Below the pieces are notes generated by a model, which did no database searches, was not told the DNA's origin, and saw only the letters and a program-made list of their open reading frames with translations. 64,000 nt of DNA. Origin: Symsagittifera roscoffensis. Lineage: Eukaryota; Xenacoelomorpha; Acoela; Convolutidae. The number at the start of each line of letters is the position of its first letter. Positions within the stretch are counted from its first letter, which is position 1. This document shows positions 24,339 through 35,350 of the stretch, one piece after another. Where the stretch lies: the NCBI RefSeq assembly GCF_963678635.1, contig NC_087065.1, forward strand, positions 5,233,209 through 5,297,208, in the 5' to 3' direction. Position numbers and translations under genes: made by a program.

Positions 24339-24742
24339 CAGTGGCGGGCGGATTGCGGGGTGGTGGGGGGTATAGGCTGCGGACGCTTACTCTTTCCGTC
24401 AGGGATTCGACCCCCTCGCCAACCAACGGGTCCCCTCTTTGGTATTATTTTATGAAATCCATTTTCGACCGACCAACCTATAATTTTTTTCTAAGGGCGC
24501 CTTTGGCGCCAATATCTACTAATTTTGAAGAGGAGCACGCGCCGAAAAAACGTTATTTTTTGGTCTAAACTTTCCAAAAATTGTCCAAAAACTGCATTTC
24601 GACTTGTTTTTTTTTTTTAAATTTGCCTATGGCGCAGAAAAATATGATAAAAATGGTGTTTTTTTAATGCACTGAGAGCGCTCGGAAAATCAGTTTTTCG
24701 AAAAAATTTGAAAATCCGTCCCCACCCTCGAGAAACTTATCC
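24339..24742 (+). mobile_element. Family B element, copy B6 (near full length)
   Basis: Starts CAGTGGCGGGCGGA, has a G-rich stretch, GGGATTCGACCCCCTCGCC, GGGCGCCTTTGGCGCC, AGCACGCGCCG and AATCCGTCCCCACCCTCGAG, and ends near 24742. The frame 24341-24568 is a translation of the repeat. Confidence 0.65.
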
Positions 24743-25900
24743 TTCTCTAAACTTTTCATCCTCTAAGCTTAAACTCTTCTAGCTTTTGGCATTCGAACTG
24801 AATAGGCCATGACAAAAATATTTAGTTCTGATACATGACATCGCTCCACAATAAGAATGATGCTCAGGTGATGAGGAAATGGGGGGGGGGGGTGTTTGGA
24901 GGGGGAGGGAGAATTTGGAAGAAACAGGGAAGCGGAGGGATGAAAGAGAGCAAAAACTTTCGAGTCTGAAAAACTGTTAAATTAATATAGGTCCGAAATA
25001 TTCATTATTTTTTCTTCAAATGGGTGTTGCTTCGAGGAAGTTATAACAGGCGATGATTTGAGTCTGCAACCATATGCTCAAAATTACAGAATTGCTCAAT
25101 CGAAGTTGAAATTGAAATATAGATTGAAAAATGATGCAATGATGGCAATTTGAAATGACTATTTTCTTTGGAAGTTCTGTCACTTACACTTTTAATTGAC
25201 CTATTTTCATTCCTGGTGTGAAATGACCGTGTTAAGCACAGATGCCACGTGAAGTGATATGAAAACAGTTCAAGTGATGTGAAAAAAATTGAAGGAAAAA
25301 TGTTATTTTTTATCACTAACATATGCGACAGATATTTCCTTGATCTTCAATTCGCAAAATTAAAATATCTGAAGCAGGAAAAAGTGCTTGAAAAGTTAAA
25401 CTGCTTATAAAGTAAATTTTCAAAATCGGCTGTAATTTATCTTACCAGCTTTGTAACTTCCGAATATATTTTGAATGTCCGTTTTTACTTCTTAAAGACT
25501 GTCAAATAAATATCAATTTCAACTTCACCAAGTTAAAAGTGAAATGAAAGTTGGAAAATGAAAAACAAAGTACGGAAAAGTAAAGTCCAAAAACCGGACA
25601 ACTAAACTCCCACCAGAGTAGTAGTAGTAGAAGTAGTGTTTTAAACGTAGAAAAATTTTTTTTTACTGCTTATTTATAACCTTCAATAAAATTTGACGCC
25701 GCTTAAAGTCTAAAAGCTAAAGTTTGTAACTAAAACGAAAAGTTGTTTTTTGAATTTTCATCTCTGAAAAAATTCATTGTGATATATCACTGCATTTCCT
25801 GCTAGATACTTGTGTTATCTGAATCTGCACCGAAAAACAACAAAGTAATCAAAGATTCATCTGGCTTTTTGTTCAGCACAGAATCTTCCATCTATATTTT
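24743..25900. other. Intergenic with G-rich purine tract
   Basis: A G-rich tract lies at 24875-24955 with 12 consecutive G at 24881-24892 followed by GGAGGGGGAGGGAG. A short AGT microsatellite lies near 25616-25631. No gene is supported; the minus-strand frame 25041-25322 has no motif. Confidence 0.5.
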
Positions 25901-25904
25901 ATGA

Positions 25905-26610
25905 AAAAAAAACACTTTATAAGTTTTTTTTCAAAACTGTCGTTTTTGTGCGTGGTGGATCTGAGCAAAGGATGTGGGCAAAAACTTAAATTGTAAGCTT
26001 ATTTGATAGAAGTAGTATAACAAGCAATTCAGAAGACAGTGTTTTTGCAAAAAAATACTTGAAAAACAAAAACAAAATAAAACTAAGGATAGCGGATAAC
26101 AGGTTGCCGACCACATTCATACAAAAAAAAAACAGAAAAAGAAACGTTTTCACTTTATTTTTTTTCTTCAAATTAGCATAAAATTTGATACGTGGTATGA
26201 TCCAAAAACTGTACAGAAACGTAGAAATTAGTGAAATAAGCAAAATTGCAAATTTTGTTTTTCAAAAAATGAATATCAAACAAAATGTAAACAAAGTTTT
26301 CTTTAAAGTAAAATCAAGTTTTGTGAGAGTAAAAGTCTAAAATTTTTTTAAAAACTTACCTATAACGAACGCTGCTTGATCGCGTTACCTCAAAATTAGA
26401 CAGAACAAATTTAAACGCTTTTTTTCTACACTGGGAATTTTTTTTGATAAATTTTAAAATTCTTTCGAAACACGACTGAAAAAGCTTCGAAATAAAATAT
26501 CACTCAGCCAAGTCGAGGTTTTGCGTGAATCACAAAAAGAAGTAAAACACACCCTAATACAAGTTTCAACCAATTTGGTCGAAACAAATGGTTGGAACGG
26601 AAATCAATGA
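25905..26610. repeat. Low-copy repeat F, copy 1
   Basis: Shares an ordered series of segments with 56060-56590: TGTCGTTTTT then GCGTGGTG, ATCTGAGCAAA, CTCAAAATTAGAC, ACACTGGGA, ACGACTGAAAA, ATATCACTCA and ACACNCCCNAATACAA. A minus-strand donor-like word (TATAGGTAAGTTTTT, near 26352-26366) lies inside. The middle and end are also recognisable at 26930-27080. The frames 25931-26243 (minus) are hydrophobic chance frames. Confidence 0.45.
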
Positions 26611-27207
26611 TCAAAATTTTCAATAATTTTTTTTAATAAAAAAAATTTTGTGAAATTTTTGTGAAATTTTGAAAATCAATGATCAAAATTTTCAACAATT
26701 TTTTTTTAAAAGAAAAAAATTTACTGAAATTTTGAGGACTTTTAGTTTTAAGATGCGGCTAAATAAAGAAAACGTTGAAACTAATTTCAATGGAATGAAA
26801 TTAAAAATTGATGTCTTGAACTAAAATTTTCTTGGTTATCCTTCGATGAAAAACCTACTAGATATGTTCAATTGCTCGAAATTAGACTGACGTTCAAAAA
26901 TTTAAATCGATTTTCATCAAAACTGAGAAAATTTTTGCAATCATTTTAAATCCTTGGAATGAAGGCTAAAAGGGCTTTAATATGATAAATGACTCGACTC
27001 ATTCCGATAAGTATTTGCGTTACCTAATTTTGCGTGCAAAAGCTCAATTATATGTTTCTTCTCTTTTTCAATGGTCGCAATAACAAAACATCTTAGACCC
27101 AATTGCCCATAGACCCTCGCCAGTTAGAGCTACTTTCCGAAAAAGTATGGATCAACCTACTTTGCGTGGTAGAAAAAAAAATGTGTTTATTGGTTTTTTA
27201 AACTCGA
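26611..27207. other. Intergenic with local duplication and a repeat F fragment
   Basis: GAAATCAATGATCAAAATTTTCAA occurs near 26600-26625, and nearly the same words recur near 26670-26700. 26930-27080 resembles the end of repeat F (CTTTAATATGATAAATGACTC, CATTCCGATAAGTATTTG). No gene is seen. Confidence 0.4.
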
Positions 27208-27639
27208 TTAAAAAATTTCTGTACAACCAATAGAAAATAGGCTCACAAAAAATCGTGTTTCAAGTTTTTTTTGAGGTAGTTTTAAAGGTTTCGAAACCAA
27301 ACTATTTCTTTGAAAAACTGTCCGCAAACTTCCTTTCAACGTCCATAAAGTTTTCTTGGTTTTTCTCATGATAGGTCTCAAGTGAAAATAGATAGTTGTT
27401 CTCATTTCCCGATAAATTGTCCTGGAGTGAACAAAGCTTGCAGTTGCGCATTCCGGATAAATAGGTGTTTCGGGTTCCAAACACAAATGAACTGTAATTT
27501 TGTTTAATCTACTGAACTGAACCAGTCCTCGTGAACAATTAAGAACTTTCGCTAGACAGGTTTTTCCTTGACGTGGACTCTTATGGCTCGGGTTATTTTT
27601 TCCACTGGGTTTGACTGGTATGGGATAACTGTTTGACAA
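27208..27639 (-). other. 143-codon minus-strand open frame, unidentified
   Basis: One of the longest uninterrupted frames outside the retrotransposons. It is basic, starts MSNSYPIPVKPSGKNNPSHK, and has no motif I recognise. An alternative minus frame (27302-27484) contains CKLC and ends in a Lys-rich acidic segment. It sits about 100 bases upstream of the decayed BEL/Pao integrase fragment and on the opposite strand, so it is not obviously part of that element. It may be a degraded exon or transposon piece, or chance. Confidence 0.2.
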
Positions 27640-27740
27640 AATGATACTGCTTTTAGTTAGAATTGGCTAAGAAAAAGTTGAGGTTGCTGATCCTTTTTCT
27701 TGAAATTGGCTTGATTCTGCATCAGTGTACTTTTTTTAAC

Positions 27741-28585
27741 AGTACTCGAACAAATCGTTCATGCTGAAAAGAAACTTGCTTTTGCACTACCAAAAACTAT
27801 ACTGAGTGATAACGGCACCAACTTTGTAGGGGCTGCGAAAAAATTGAAAGAAATAATGACAACTTGGAACCAACAAAAAATGAAAGAGAAACTTAAGCTC
27901 AGTATTATAGTTTGGAAATTCACCCCCCTGGAGCTCCTCATTTTGAAGGGATCTGGGAGCATTTAGTCAGAAGTTGCAAAAGAGCAATGATTGCAGTTCT
28001 TGGATCTTGATCTATAACATATGAAATTTTGAGCACAACGATGTGTCAGGTAGAGCAAACACTGATCGCAAGACCACTGACACCGGTGAGCTACGACCCT
28101 AGTGATCTTAATGCACTGACTCTTTATCATTTTCTCATTGATAGACCCTATATATCTGTTTGTTATATCCCTAACGCTGAAAATTATCCCGACTTAAGAA
28201 AAGCCTTTAGAACTTTGCAAGCCTATACACACATGATTTGTCAAGCGAGTATCTTCCTCAGTGGAATACGAAAACTAAATGGAATGTAGAGCAGCATAGA
28301 ACGCTGAGCGTGGCTGAAATAGTATGACTGATTGACGAATCGGTCAAACGTTGCGATTACAAAATGGCACGAGTGGTGGAGACAAACCCAACAAAAGTCG
28401 GTGTTATTCGTTCAGCGACTGTCATGACATCAACTGGGATCTAAAAGAGGCCCCCGGTGAAACCGGCGCCACTATTCTACTACAAGTATTTTCCAGAGGA
28501 AAACACAGCCGACGATGTTCGCGCCAGCACACAAACTGACGCTGAAGAAAATAACTTTGTTAATTTCAATTAAATCATAGTCAAA
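27741..28585 (+). pseudogene. BEL/Pao integrase and DUF5641 fragment, copy 1
   Basis: The 3' part of a BEL/Pao pol. The integrase core motif LSDNGTNFVGAAK is readable near 27797-27840 (second catalytic Asp). It is followed by MCQVEQTLIARPLTPVSYDP and DLNALTLYHFLIDRP in the frame at 28029-28289, then the C-terminal DUF5641 region (KWNVEQHRTLS, LIDESVKRC, VVETNPTKVG) up to about 28440. Several frame changes and stops break it, and the initial part of the integrase is missing. It closely matches 33590-34320 and 34797-35150, showing that more than one copy of the same element lies here. Confidence 0.85.
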
Positions 28586-29078
28586 TTGATTTACCCATTT
28601 TCTAAATTTAGTTCGTCCTTGGGCACATTTGACTCATATTGCTATGCCAAAAAGCCGGATTTGTTTATTCGATTTTTATTTGACCAAGTTGCTAAGTTTT
28701 GGTTTATATCTCTAAAAGGAACACATTTCCGGTGCGAACAATTTTCGTGGCCCTAAGACATGGAGCTTTTAGCTCATCATACTGATCCTTAATCTATGCT
28801 TATTTCACCGACCCGTGCAATTACTTTTGATTATTTTTTGCTTGGTTTGAAATTTGTTCTTCAAATTTTCAAAAAACATCGGTTTGAACATCATCAAGAA
28901 ATTCTTGAAAAAATCCAATGATGAACTTGTGTTGAATTTTCATTTGAAGAATATCCAACCACTCAAGAATGAAAGCAACTTTGTCTCATTTTGAATTGTT
29001 CAAAAGCCGAGACTGGCAGAATCAAAGCAAATTTAGCGAACTAGCGTCCTAATGCAAATCTCATGTCTTAAATCTCGA
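28586..29078 (+). repeat. LTR-like repeat of the BEL/Pao element, left copy
   Basis: About 490 bases between the end of DUF5641 and the start of gag, repeated at 34322-34793 at roughly 90% identity by eye. Shared landmarks are TATTGCTATGCCAAAAAGCC, ACACATTTCCGG, AATTTTCGTGGCCCTAA, GGAGCTTTTAGCTCATCAT and GAGACTGGCAGAATCAA. The position between the pol end of one copy and the gag of the next is as expected for a shared LTR in a tandem array. Exact ends are uncertain because similarity also covers the flanking pol. The likely start is TGATTTAC. Confidence 0.65.
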
Positions 29079-30720
29079 AAATTTGGAAAAAAAAATATAC
29101 AAAAATCTTCTCAAAACGCAACATCAGGCTGTGTGGGATGAAGCTAGGAGGGAAACTCGAAGACAGCTCAACAGCAGTTTTGCGATATGGAAAAAATGGA
29201 ATGGGGAGCGTGTCGAGTCAAAAACCAGCTCAGAAATCCTGTTCGTATTTTTTTCTCAAGTAGGCGGGGGACAAAGACTCGCATTAGAAGCAAAAAAAAG
29301 AAGAAACTATTAAAAGCTGGAATCGAAAGTAGAAAGCAACAAATGGCCGCTGAAAGGAAAAAACGCGATTTTAAGATTGAAGCTGAACAACTTAAGTTTA
29401 ATGAAGAGTTAGAGCTGGAAGGAATGCGGCAAACGGCAGAACTCGAAATGAAGATGAAAAAATTGGACCTCGAAATGCATTAGATTTCCGACTAAAGAAG
29501 TCGGTCAAGCTTAAACTTAATTGCGTCGTTCTTATGGCAAGAGGAAGATAAACTCAGTCAAATGAGTTCCTGGGTTGAAAATGTTGAATCCCATCGCCTA
29601 ATTGTAGAACCAGAGAAACTGCATCTTCCGCAGATCACTCAAGAGCTCAAATGTTCCCAGCGCGAGCGAGTGGAACAAAACAAAGCAGTCTTTCCAAAGC
29701 AAATTGATATTGAGCCTGAAATTTCTAGTGTGAAACCAGTTTTTGAGCCCTTAAAAATGGAACTAAGCAAGTTGAAGACACTTTCTTATAATCAAAAGCC
29801 CACTTTTCCGCCCAAGACAAGTGTTAACATGCTAGAAAAGGAATTGTACATCAAGCTAATTAAGCTGAAACTCCTGGAGTTTGACGGAGACCCTTTAAAA
29901 TGGCCAGAATGGTCAAGTCTTTTCCTAACGGTAGACAGCGCACCTGTAGACAACACCTATAAGACGATTCACCTGAAAACGCAAGTTACAGGAAAAAAAT
30001 AGGCGACAATCCAGGGATTAGCGTTTTCGAAAGAAGTGTATTCTATAGCCTGGCAGACATTTGTAAGAAACTTTGGAAGACCACACAAAATAGTTAATGC
30101 AAAGCTGAAAAAAATACACACCCAACAATACATCAAATTGCACGACTCGCCGGAATTATAAAATACGCACAAGTCTTATCGGCTTGAATCGACGTTCTTG
30201 CTCTGTTTCAATGTTTTGGAAATTTGGTCTCTGAGTCAGTCTTGAACAGTGCCGTCAGAAAGCTCCACCCAAAATCAAGAGTAAGTGGTTGTCCCATATC
30301 ACCGATAGTGGACAGCATTGCGTCGGATTAAATTTTTTGGCGGTTGGCTAAGCAACGTAGCGATTGTACTTAATGAGTTTCAAAAATTTTGGTGGAAATG
30401 AAGACAAGCATAAAACAAAAAAAAAACTCTTCATTTATGGTGCACACCAAGTCATCTGAGAAGGAATCAACGAACGACGAAAGCCCTTTGAGCGATGGAG
30501 TTCATAAATTGTGGAATTGTCCCAAGTTCATGAGTATGACAATATCAGAAAGGAATGAGTCAATCAAGCTGCACAAATTAAGCTTCTCATACAGAAACGG
30601 AAAACATCTATAGTGTGGCAAGAAAATGTGGTGTCAATGGATGCTCAAAAAAGCATAACTGTCTTCTACACTCTAAAACTCTGAGGGGCCAAACAAATCA
30701 AAACAAAGACCAACCAAACT
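29079..30720 (+). pseudogene. gag: BEL/Pao gag relic
   Basis: Begins with a highly charged coiled-coil-like part (frames 29083-29313 and 29187-29483, for example KKRDFKIEAEQLKFNEELEL). Next is the capsid-like core characteristic of Pao elements, LLEFDGDPLKWPEWSSLF at about 29870-29925, and further pieces such as IAWQTFVRNFGRPHK near 30045. The nucleocapsid-like part is recognisable as WNCPKF near 30512 and KCGVNGCSKKHNCLLHS at about 30622-30672. At least five frame breaks or stops separate these. In a working element Gag would form the particle and bind RNA. Confidence 0.85.
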
Positions 30721-30779
30721 CAAGTTTTGAGGCTTCATCAGTTATGTCATCTTCCACGCGAAGTAGTGGCATGTTACAG

Positions 30780-32730
30780 CTGGTCAAAATTTTAGTTTCC
30801 AACTCGATAAACGATACTCAAAGGAAACTTTTACATTCTGCAACAATGGATGAACCATTTCTTCTATAGACGAGAAACTTTCAGAAAAACTCAAATTGCA
30901 GTCCCGAGGGCAAGTGAAAATGAGTGTTACTGGGATTCATGGAACAGAAAGCATGGATTCAAGTCAAGTGACAATTCGGATCAGCGCTATTGATAACAGA
31001 CTAGTGGCCAAAAATTTCCAGGTTCATACCAATCTTGACATTGAAATCGGATACAAGAAAATCGATTAAAAAGAATCGAAGAAAAGCTATAAGCACATGT
31101 GGCCTCTTCCTAACCTTTTTTTTATCGATGAATTATGTGGGTATAACCCGTGGGCAAGACGTATTTTGTCTCATCAGACCACTGGAGTACAAGTCAGGTG
31201 GACCTCGTGACCCCTGGACAGTACGAATTCTGTTGAGTTGGACTACAAGTGGACCACTACCCAGAAAACTGATTTGTCAGGTTAAAGCATCTACGCAACT
31301 AGCTATCGCAGCTGACTCTTTTTAAGAGCAGTTGAAAAAATGCAGGTGAAGCATTGAATTACACGAGACTTGAAATTAGCCACAGTGGTACGTACCACAT
31401 CATCCTATTGCAAATACAAAGAAGCAGGAAAATGTGAGACGAGTACGTAACGCAGCCGCTGAGTAAAATGGCATTTCATTGGATGATACGCTAATTCCTG
31501 GACCAGATTTACTACAAAGCCTTCCACGGATATTTTTTTGATTCCGCGAAAACAGATTGCAATATCGGCTGACACCGACGCCATTTTCCTAAAAGTTGTC
31601 CATACCAATGTCTGCGGATTTTGGTGAGAGATCAACCTACTGATAGAATTCGGACTTACGATTACAAGCGACATGTTTTCGGAGCGAAAATTTTGCTGAC
31701 TTGTGTCAACTTTGCATTGCATAAGACCGGAGACGAGAAAATTAAACTATTTTCCCAGTCAAAAAAATGCATCAGAAGAAATTTTTTTATGGACGGTTTT
31801 GGTAAATCAGTAGGAACTACGATGCAAGATAAAACAATTTACAAGGAAATTGTCTGATGCGTCTCAAATAGAGTATTTGGCCTAAGTAAATGGGTGAGTA
31901 GCAGCCCAGTAATGAACAAAGAATTTTTGCCTGAAAATTGCTTGCTAGAAACGTACAAACGGTTAAAGATAGAACCAGTCAACTCATCAATTCTTTTTTG
32001 ACTGAATTGGAACGTAGAAAATGACAGCATAGAAGTTTCTCGAGGACCTCAGAAAAAGTTTCCTTCTTCAATCAATAAAAGTGCAGTCTTATCGCTTGTT
32101 TCGTCTGTTTTCGACCCATTAAGTCTCTATGCTCCCTTCACTATGGGAATGTGAATGCTTTTAAAGTCAATCTGGCAGACGAGTGGTCAGTAGTGAGAAA
32201 AAGAACTTGACGGAAATGATTCCAAGCAAGTTTCCTACTTATATATAGTTATACAGGAGATCAAAAACTTCTCATTACCGAGACCCTATTTGCAAAGGAA
32301 TTCCACCGCCTTGCGCAGCTATCAATCACAACTGTCGATGCCTTGCTTGATGATAGCATTCATCAGAGAAAAAACCGAGAAAGAAGCTGAAATCATTTTC
32401 GTACTAGGAAAATGTCGAATAGCACCAATGCAGCAATAGTCAATTCCACGTCTCGAATTACAAACTGCCTTGAACTCAAATCGATTATGAGCATAAATAC
32501 TGAAAGAACATGACATAGTTTTTAATGAAATATACTTCTGGACCGATTCAGTCACAGTGTTACATTCGCTTCATTCAGCTCATAAAAGACAAACGGTATT
32601 TGTAGCAAACATAGTAGCCAATATCCTTGAAACTTCCACCATTGATGAGTGGAATCAATGCCTGGAGTAAACAATCCAGCTTATTTTGGAACTCGAGGAA
32701 TGACTATTGCGGATCTAAATAGCAGTGAGT
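30780..32730 (+). pseudogene. pol: BEL/Pao protease, RT and RNase H relic
   Basis: A retropepsin-like region near 30850-31030 (DEKLSEKLKLQSRG) leads into GQDVFCLIRPLEYKSGG and GPLPRK near 31155-31275, typical of Pao. RT pieces follow: KQIAISADTDAIFLK near 31546-31590 and YKRHVFGAKI near 31663-31692. The catalytic Y-x-D-D box appears as FFMDG near 31783-31797, so one Asp is lost. SVFDPLSLYAPFT lies near 32105-32143. RNase H-like motifs are IPRLELQ near 32442 and FNEIYFWTDSVTVLHSLHS near 32519-32575. Stops and frameshifts are frequent throughout. Confidence 0.85.
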
Positions 32731-33059
32731 GGATAACATGGACGGCTTGGTTGACTCAGCCTGAATCCCCTTGGCCCTTCAACCGACGGGTCTAGTGGAA
32801 AAGGAACCCATAGAAGGGATTAAGCGCGCCACTCTCCACTACTGCTACAGTTTCCTGGGAATGCTTTAGTGTCTTCTCGAAGTTAGTAATTTCAGTGGCA
32901 ATTTGTCTTCGATTTCGCAAAAGACAATTAGTTTGCTTCAAGTGGGGGAACGAATAAAGGCAACGCTGGCAGTATTCAAGTTGACACAGTTGGAGAGCTT
33001 TCCCGAAGAGTATAATTATTTGAAGGCAATCATACCAATTTCGCAAAAGTCGCGTTTAA

Positions 33060-34079
33060 AAAAATGATTCCGTTCTTAGACAAAATCGGGATTATGAGAT
33101 TGAAAGGAAGATTCTGTCATGCTAACTGTTCAAACGACCAGAAACATCCAAATATTTTGGGTGCTGAGCACAAAGCGATACAATGACTACTCGAGCTTGA
33201 TCACCGAGAAAATTGGCACGTGGGGACGGAATATGTTCAAAGTGAGGTGCAACAAAAAAGTTGGATTATTTATCTCAGAAACGCTTTGAAGACGATCAAG
33301 TATCACTGTGTTAGATGTCAGAAATGAGACATTATAGCATATCAACCAATAATGTCTGATCTGCTCCCAGAACGCATATCGCATATCAACCAATAGTGTC
33401 TGATCTGTCACATGGAATCTGTTCTTTTGAATGCCGCTGATTAGATTATTTTCTTCCAATCCAAACAAGTTTTTACAGAGAAGCTTGAAAAGATGGCGTT
33501 GCCTCTTCACTTGTCCTGCAACACGAGCAGTTCAAATTTCGATCGTTCTATCTCTAGATGCTGAATCTAGCAGCATTATCTGAGTTAATTGCTAGTCGAG
33601 GGCAGCCAAAAACTAAACTGAGTGATAACGGCACCAACTTTGTAGGGGCTGCGAAAGAAATGGAAGAAAAGGTGACAAGTTGGAATCAACAAGAAATGAA
33701 GGAGAAACTTACGCTCGGTAATTTAGTTTGGAAATTCGATCCCCCTAGAGCTCCTCTTTTTGATGGGATCTGGGAGCGTTTAGTCAGAAGGTGCAAAAGA
33801 GCAATGATTGCAGTTCTTGGATCCCGATCTATAAATTATGAGATTTTGAGCAAAACGATGTGTCAGGTGGAGCAAGCACTGAATGCAAGACCACTGACAT
33901 CGGTGAGCTTCGACCCTAAAGATCTTGGTGCACTGACTCCTTATCATTTTCCCATTGATAGACCCAATATCTCTATTCGTTATATTCCTGAAGCCGAAAA
34001 ATATCCCGACTTAAGAGAAGCCTTTAGAACTTCGCAAGCCTATACACACATGATTTGGCAAAACTGGTCAGGAGATTAA
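33060..34079 (+). pseudogene. BEL/Pao integrase relic
   Basis: The N-terminal part holds a decayed zinc-binding region around 33110-33330 (FCHANCSN, VRCQK). The core is open from 33558 to 34079 (173 codons): LSDNGTNFVGAAKEMEEKV near 33620-33676, GIWERLVRRCKRAMIAVLG, MCQVEQALNARPLTSVSFDP and DLGALTPYHFPIDRPN. This is the best preserved segment of the element and nearly matches the copy at 27.7 kb. The first catalytic Asp segment (around 33400-33560) is badly damaged, so no integrase activity is expected. Confidence 0.9.
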
Positions 34080-34321
34080 CTTCCTCAGTAGAATACGAGA
34101 ACTAAAGGGAATTTAGAGCAACATAGAACGCGGAGCGTGGGCGACTTTGTATGGCTGATTGACATCAACTGGCATCTAAAAGAGGCCTCTGGTCAAACCG
34201 GCGCCACTATCCTACTACAAGTGTTTTCCAGAAGAAAACAGGGCCGACGATGTTCGCGCCAGCACACAAACTGAAGCTGCAAAAAACTAAAAAATCCCTT
34301 TTTTAATTTCAAACAAATCAT
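34080..34321 (+). pseudogene. DUF5641 end of the BEL/Pao pol, copy 2
   Basis: Continues the integrase with AARTLS-like, WLID and PVKPAPLSYYKCFPE-like words. The middle (the ESVKRCDYKMARVVE part seen in copies 1 and 3) is deleted here: the sequence jumps from TTGTATGGCTGATTGA to CATCAACTGGCATCTAAA. Confidence 0.75.
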
Positions 34322-34793
34322 AGTCAAAATGATTTACCATTTCTTTCATTTAGTTCATCCTTGGCCAAATTTGACTCATATTGCTATGCCAAAAAGCCGG
34401 ATTTAGTTTTTGATTTTTATGCGACCAAATTGCTAAGCTCTATTGAGATCTCTAAAAGAAACACATTTCCGGGGCAAACAATTTTCGTGGCCCTAAAACA
34501 CGGAGCTTTTAGCTCATCATGTTGATCCTTACTCGATGCTTATTTCGCCGACCCGTACAATTACTTTTGATTATCTTTTGCTGGATTTGAAATTTGTTCT
34601 TTAAATTGTCAAAAAACATCGGTTTGAACATTATCAAAAATTTCTTGAAGAAATCCAATGATGAACTTGTGTTGAATTTTTATTTGAAGAATGTCCAAAC
34701 ACTCAAGAGTGAAAGCAAAAAAACTTTGTCTCATTTTGAATCGTTCAAAAGCCGAGACTGGCAGAATCAAGGCAAATTAGCGAACTGTAAAGT
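34322..34793 (+). repeat. LTR-like repeat of the BEL/Pao element, right copy
   Basis: Matches 28586-29078 (see that entry). It ends around AAATTAGCGAACTG, after which the sequence jumps straight into a DUF5641 fragment rather than into gag, so the junction at about 34795 is a rearrangement or a template switch. Confidence 0.65.
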
Positions 34794-34796
34794 GAA

Positions 34797-35150
34797 CAAT
34801 TGTCAAGCGAGTATCTTCTTGAGTGGAATGCGAAAACTAAATGGAATGTAGAGCAACATAGAACGCTGAGCGTGGGCGAATTAGTATGACTGATTGACGA
34901 ATCGGTCAAAAGTTGCGATTACAAAAAGGCACGAGTGGTGGAGACAAACCCAACAAAAGTCGGTGTTATTCGTTCAGCGACGGTCATGGCATCAACTGAT
35001 ATCTAAAATACGCCCCCGGTGAAACCAGTGCCACTATTCTACTACAAGTGTTTTCCAGAGGAAAACAGGGCCGACGATGTTCGCGCCAGCACACATACTG
35101 AAGCTGAAGAAAATCCCTTTGTTAATTTCAAACAAATCATAGTCAAAATG
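34797..35150 (+). pseudogene. Third DUF5641 fragment, cut by the assembly gap
   Basis: Starts at TGTCAAGCGAGTATCTTC and runs through KWNVEQHRTLSVGELV, LIDESVKSCDYKKARVVETN and the end of pol, to AAACAAATCATAGTCAAAATG. That is the point where the LTR-like repeat begins in the other two copies. The sequence then becomes N. The long frames drawn across the N run are not real. Confidence 0.8.
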
Positions 35151-35350
35151 NNNNNNNNNNNNNNNNNNNNNNNNNNNNNNNNNNNNNNNNNNNNNNNNNN
35201 NNNNNNNNNNNNNNNNNNNNNNNNNNNNNNNNNNNNNNNNNNNNNNNNNNNNNNNNNNNNNNNNNNNNNNNNNNNNNNNNNNNNNNNNNNNNNNNNNNNN
35301 NNNNNNNNNNNNNNNNNNNNNNNNNNNNNNNNNNNNNNNNNNNNNNNNNN
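35151..35350. other. Assembly gap, 200 N
   Basis: Exactly 200 unknown bases, the usual placeholder for a scaffold join of unknown size. It lies where a third BEL/Pao LTR-like repeat is expected, so it probably hides a collapsed repeat. Confidence 0.99.

Larger units (their letters stand above)
29079..34320 (+). mobile_element. BEL/Pao retrotransposon internal region (decayed)
   Basis: Gag, zinc region, protease, RT, RNase H, integrase and DUF5641 follow in the standard BEL/Pao order on the plus strand over about 5.2 kb. Every domain is broken by stops or frameshifts, so the element is dead. It is flanked by two related LTR-like repeats and preceded and followed by pieces of further copies, giving a tandem arrangement. 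The order of parts and the wording of the motifs make the BEL/Pao assignment firm. Autonomy must have been lost long ago. Confidence 0.9.

Noticed and set aside
25931-26243. Hydrophobic minus-strand frames resembling membrane proteins
   Set aside because: They arise from poly-A/T-rich sequence in repeat F and are not preserved in its second copy at 56 kb.
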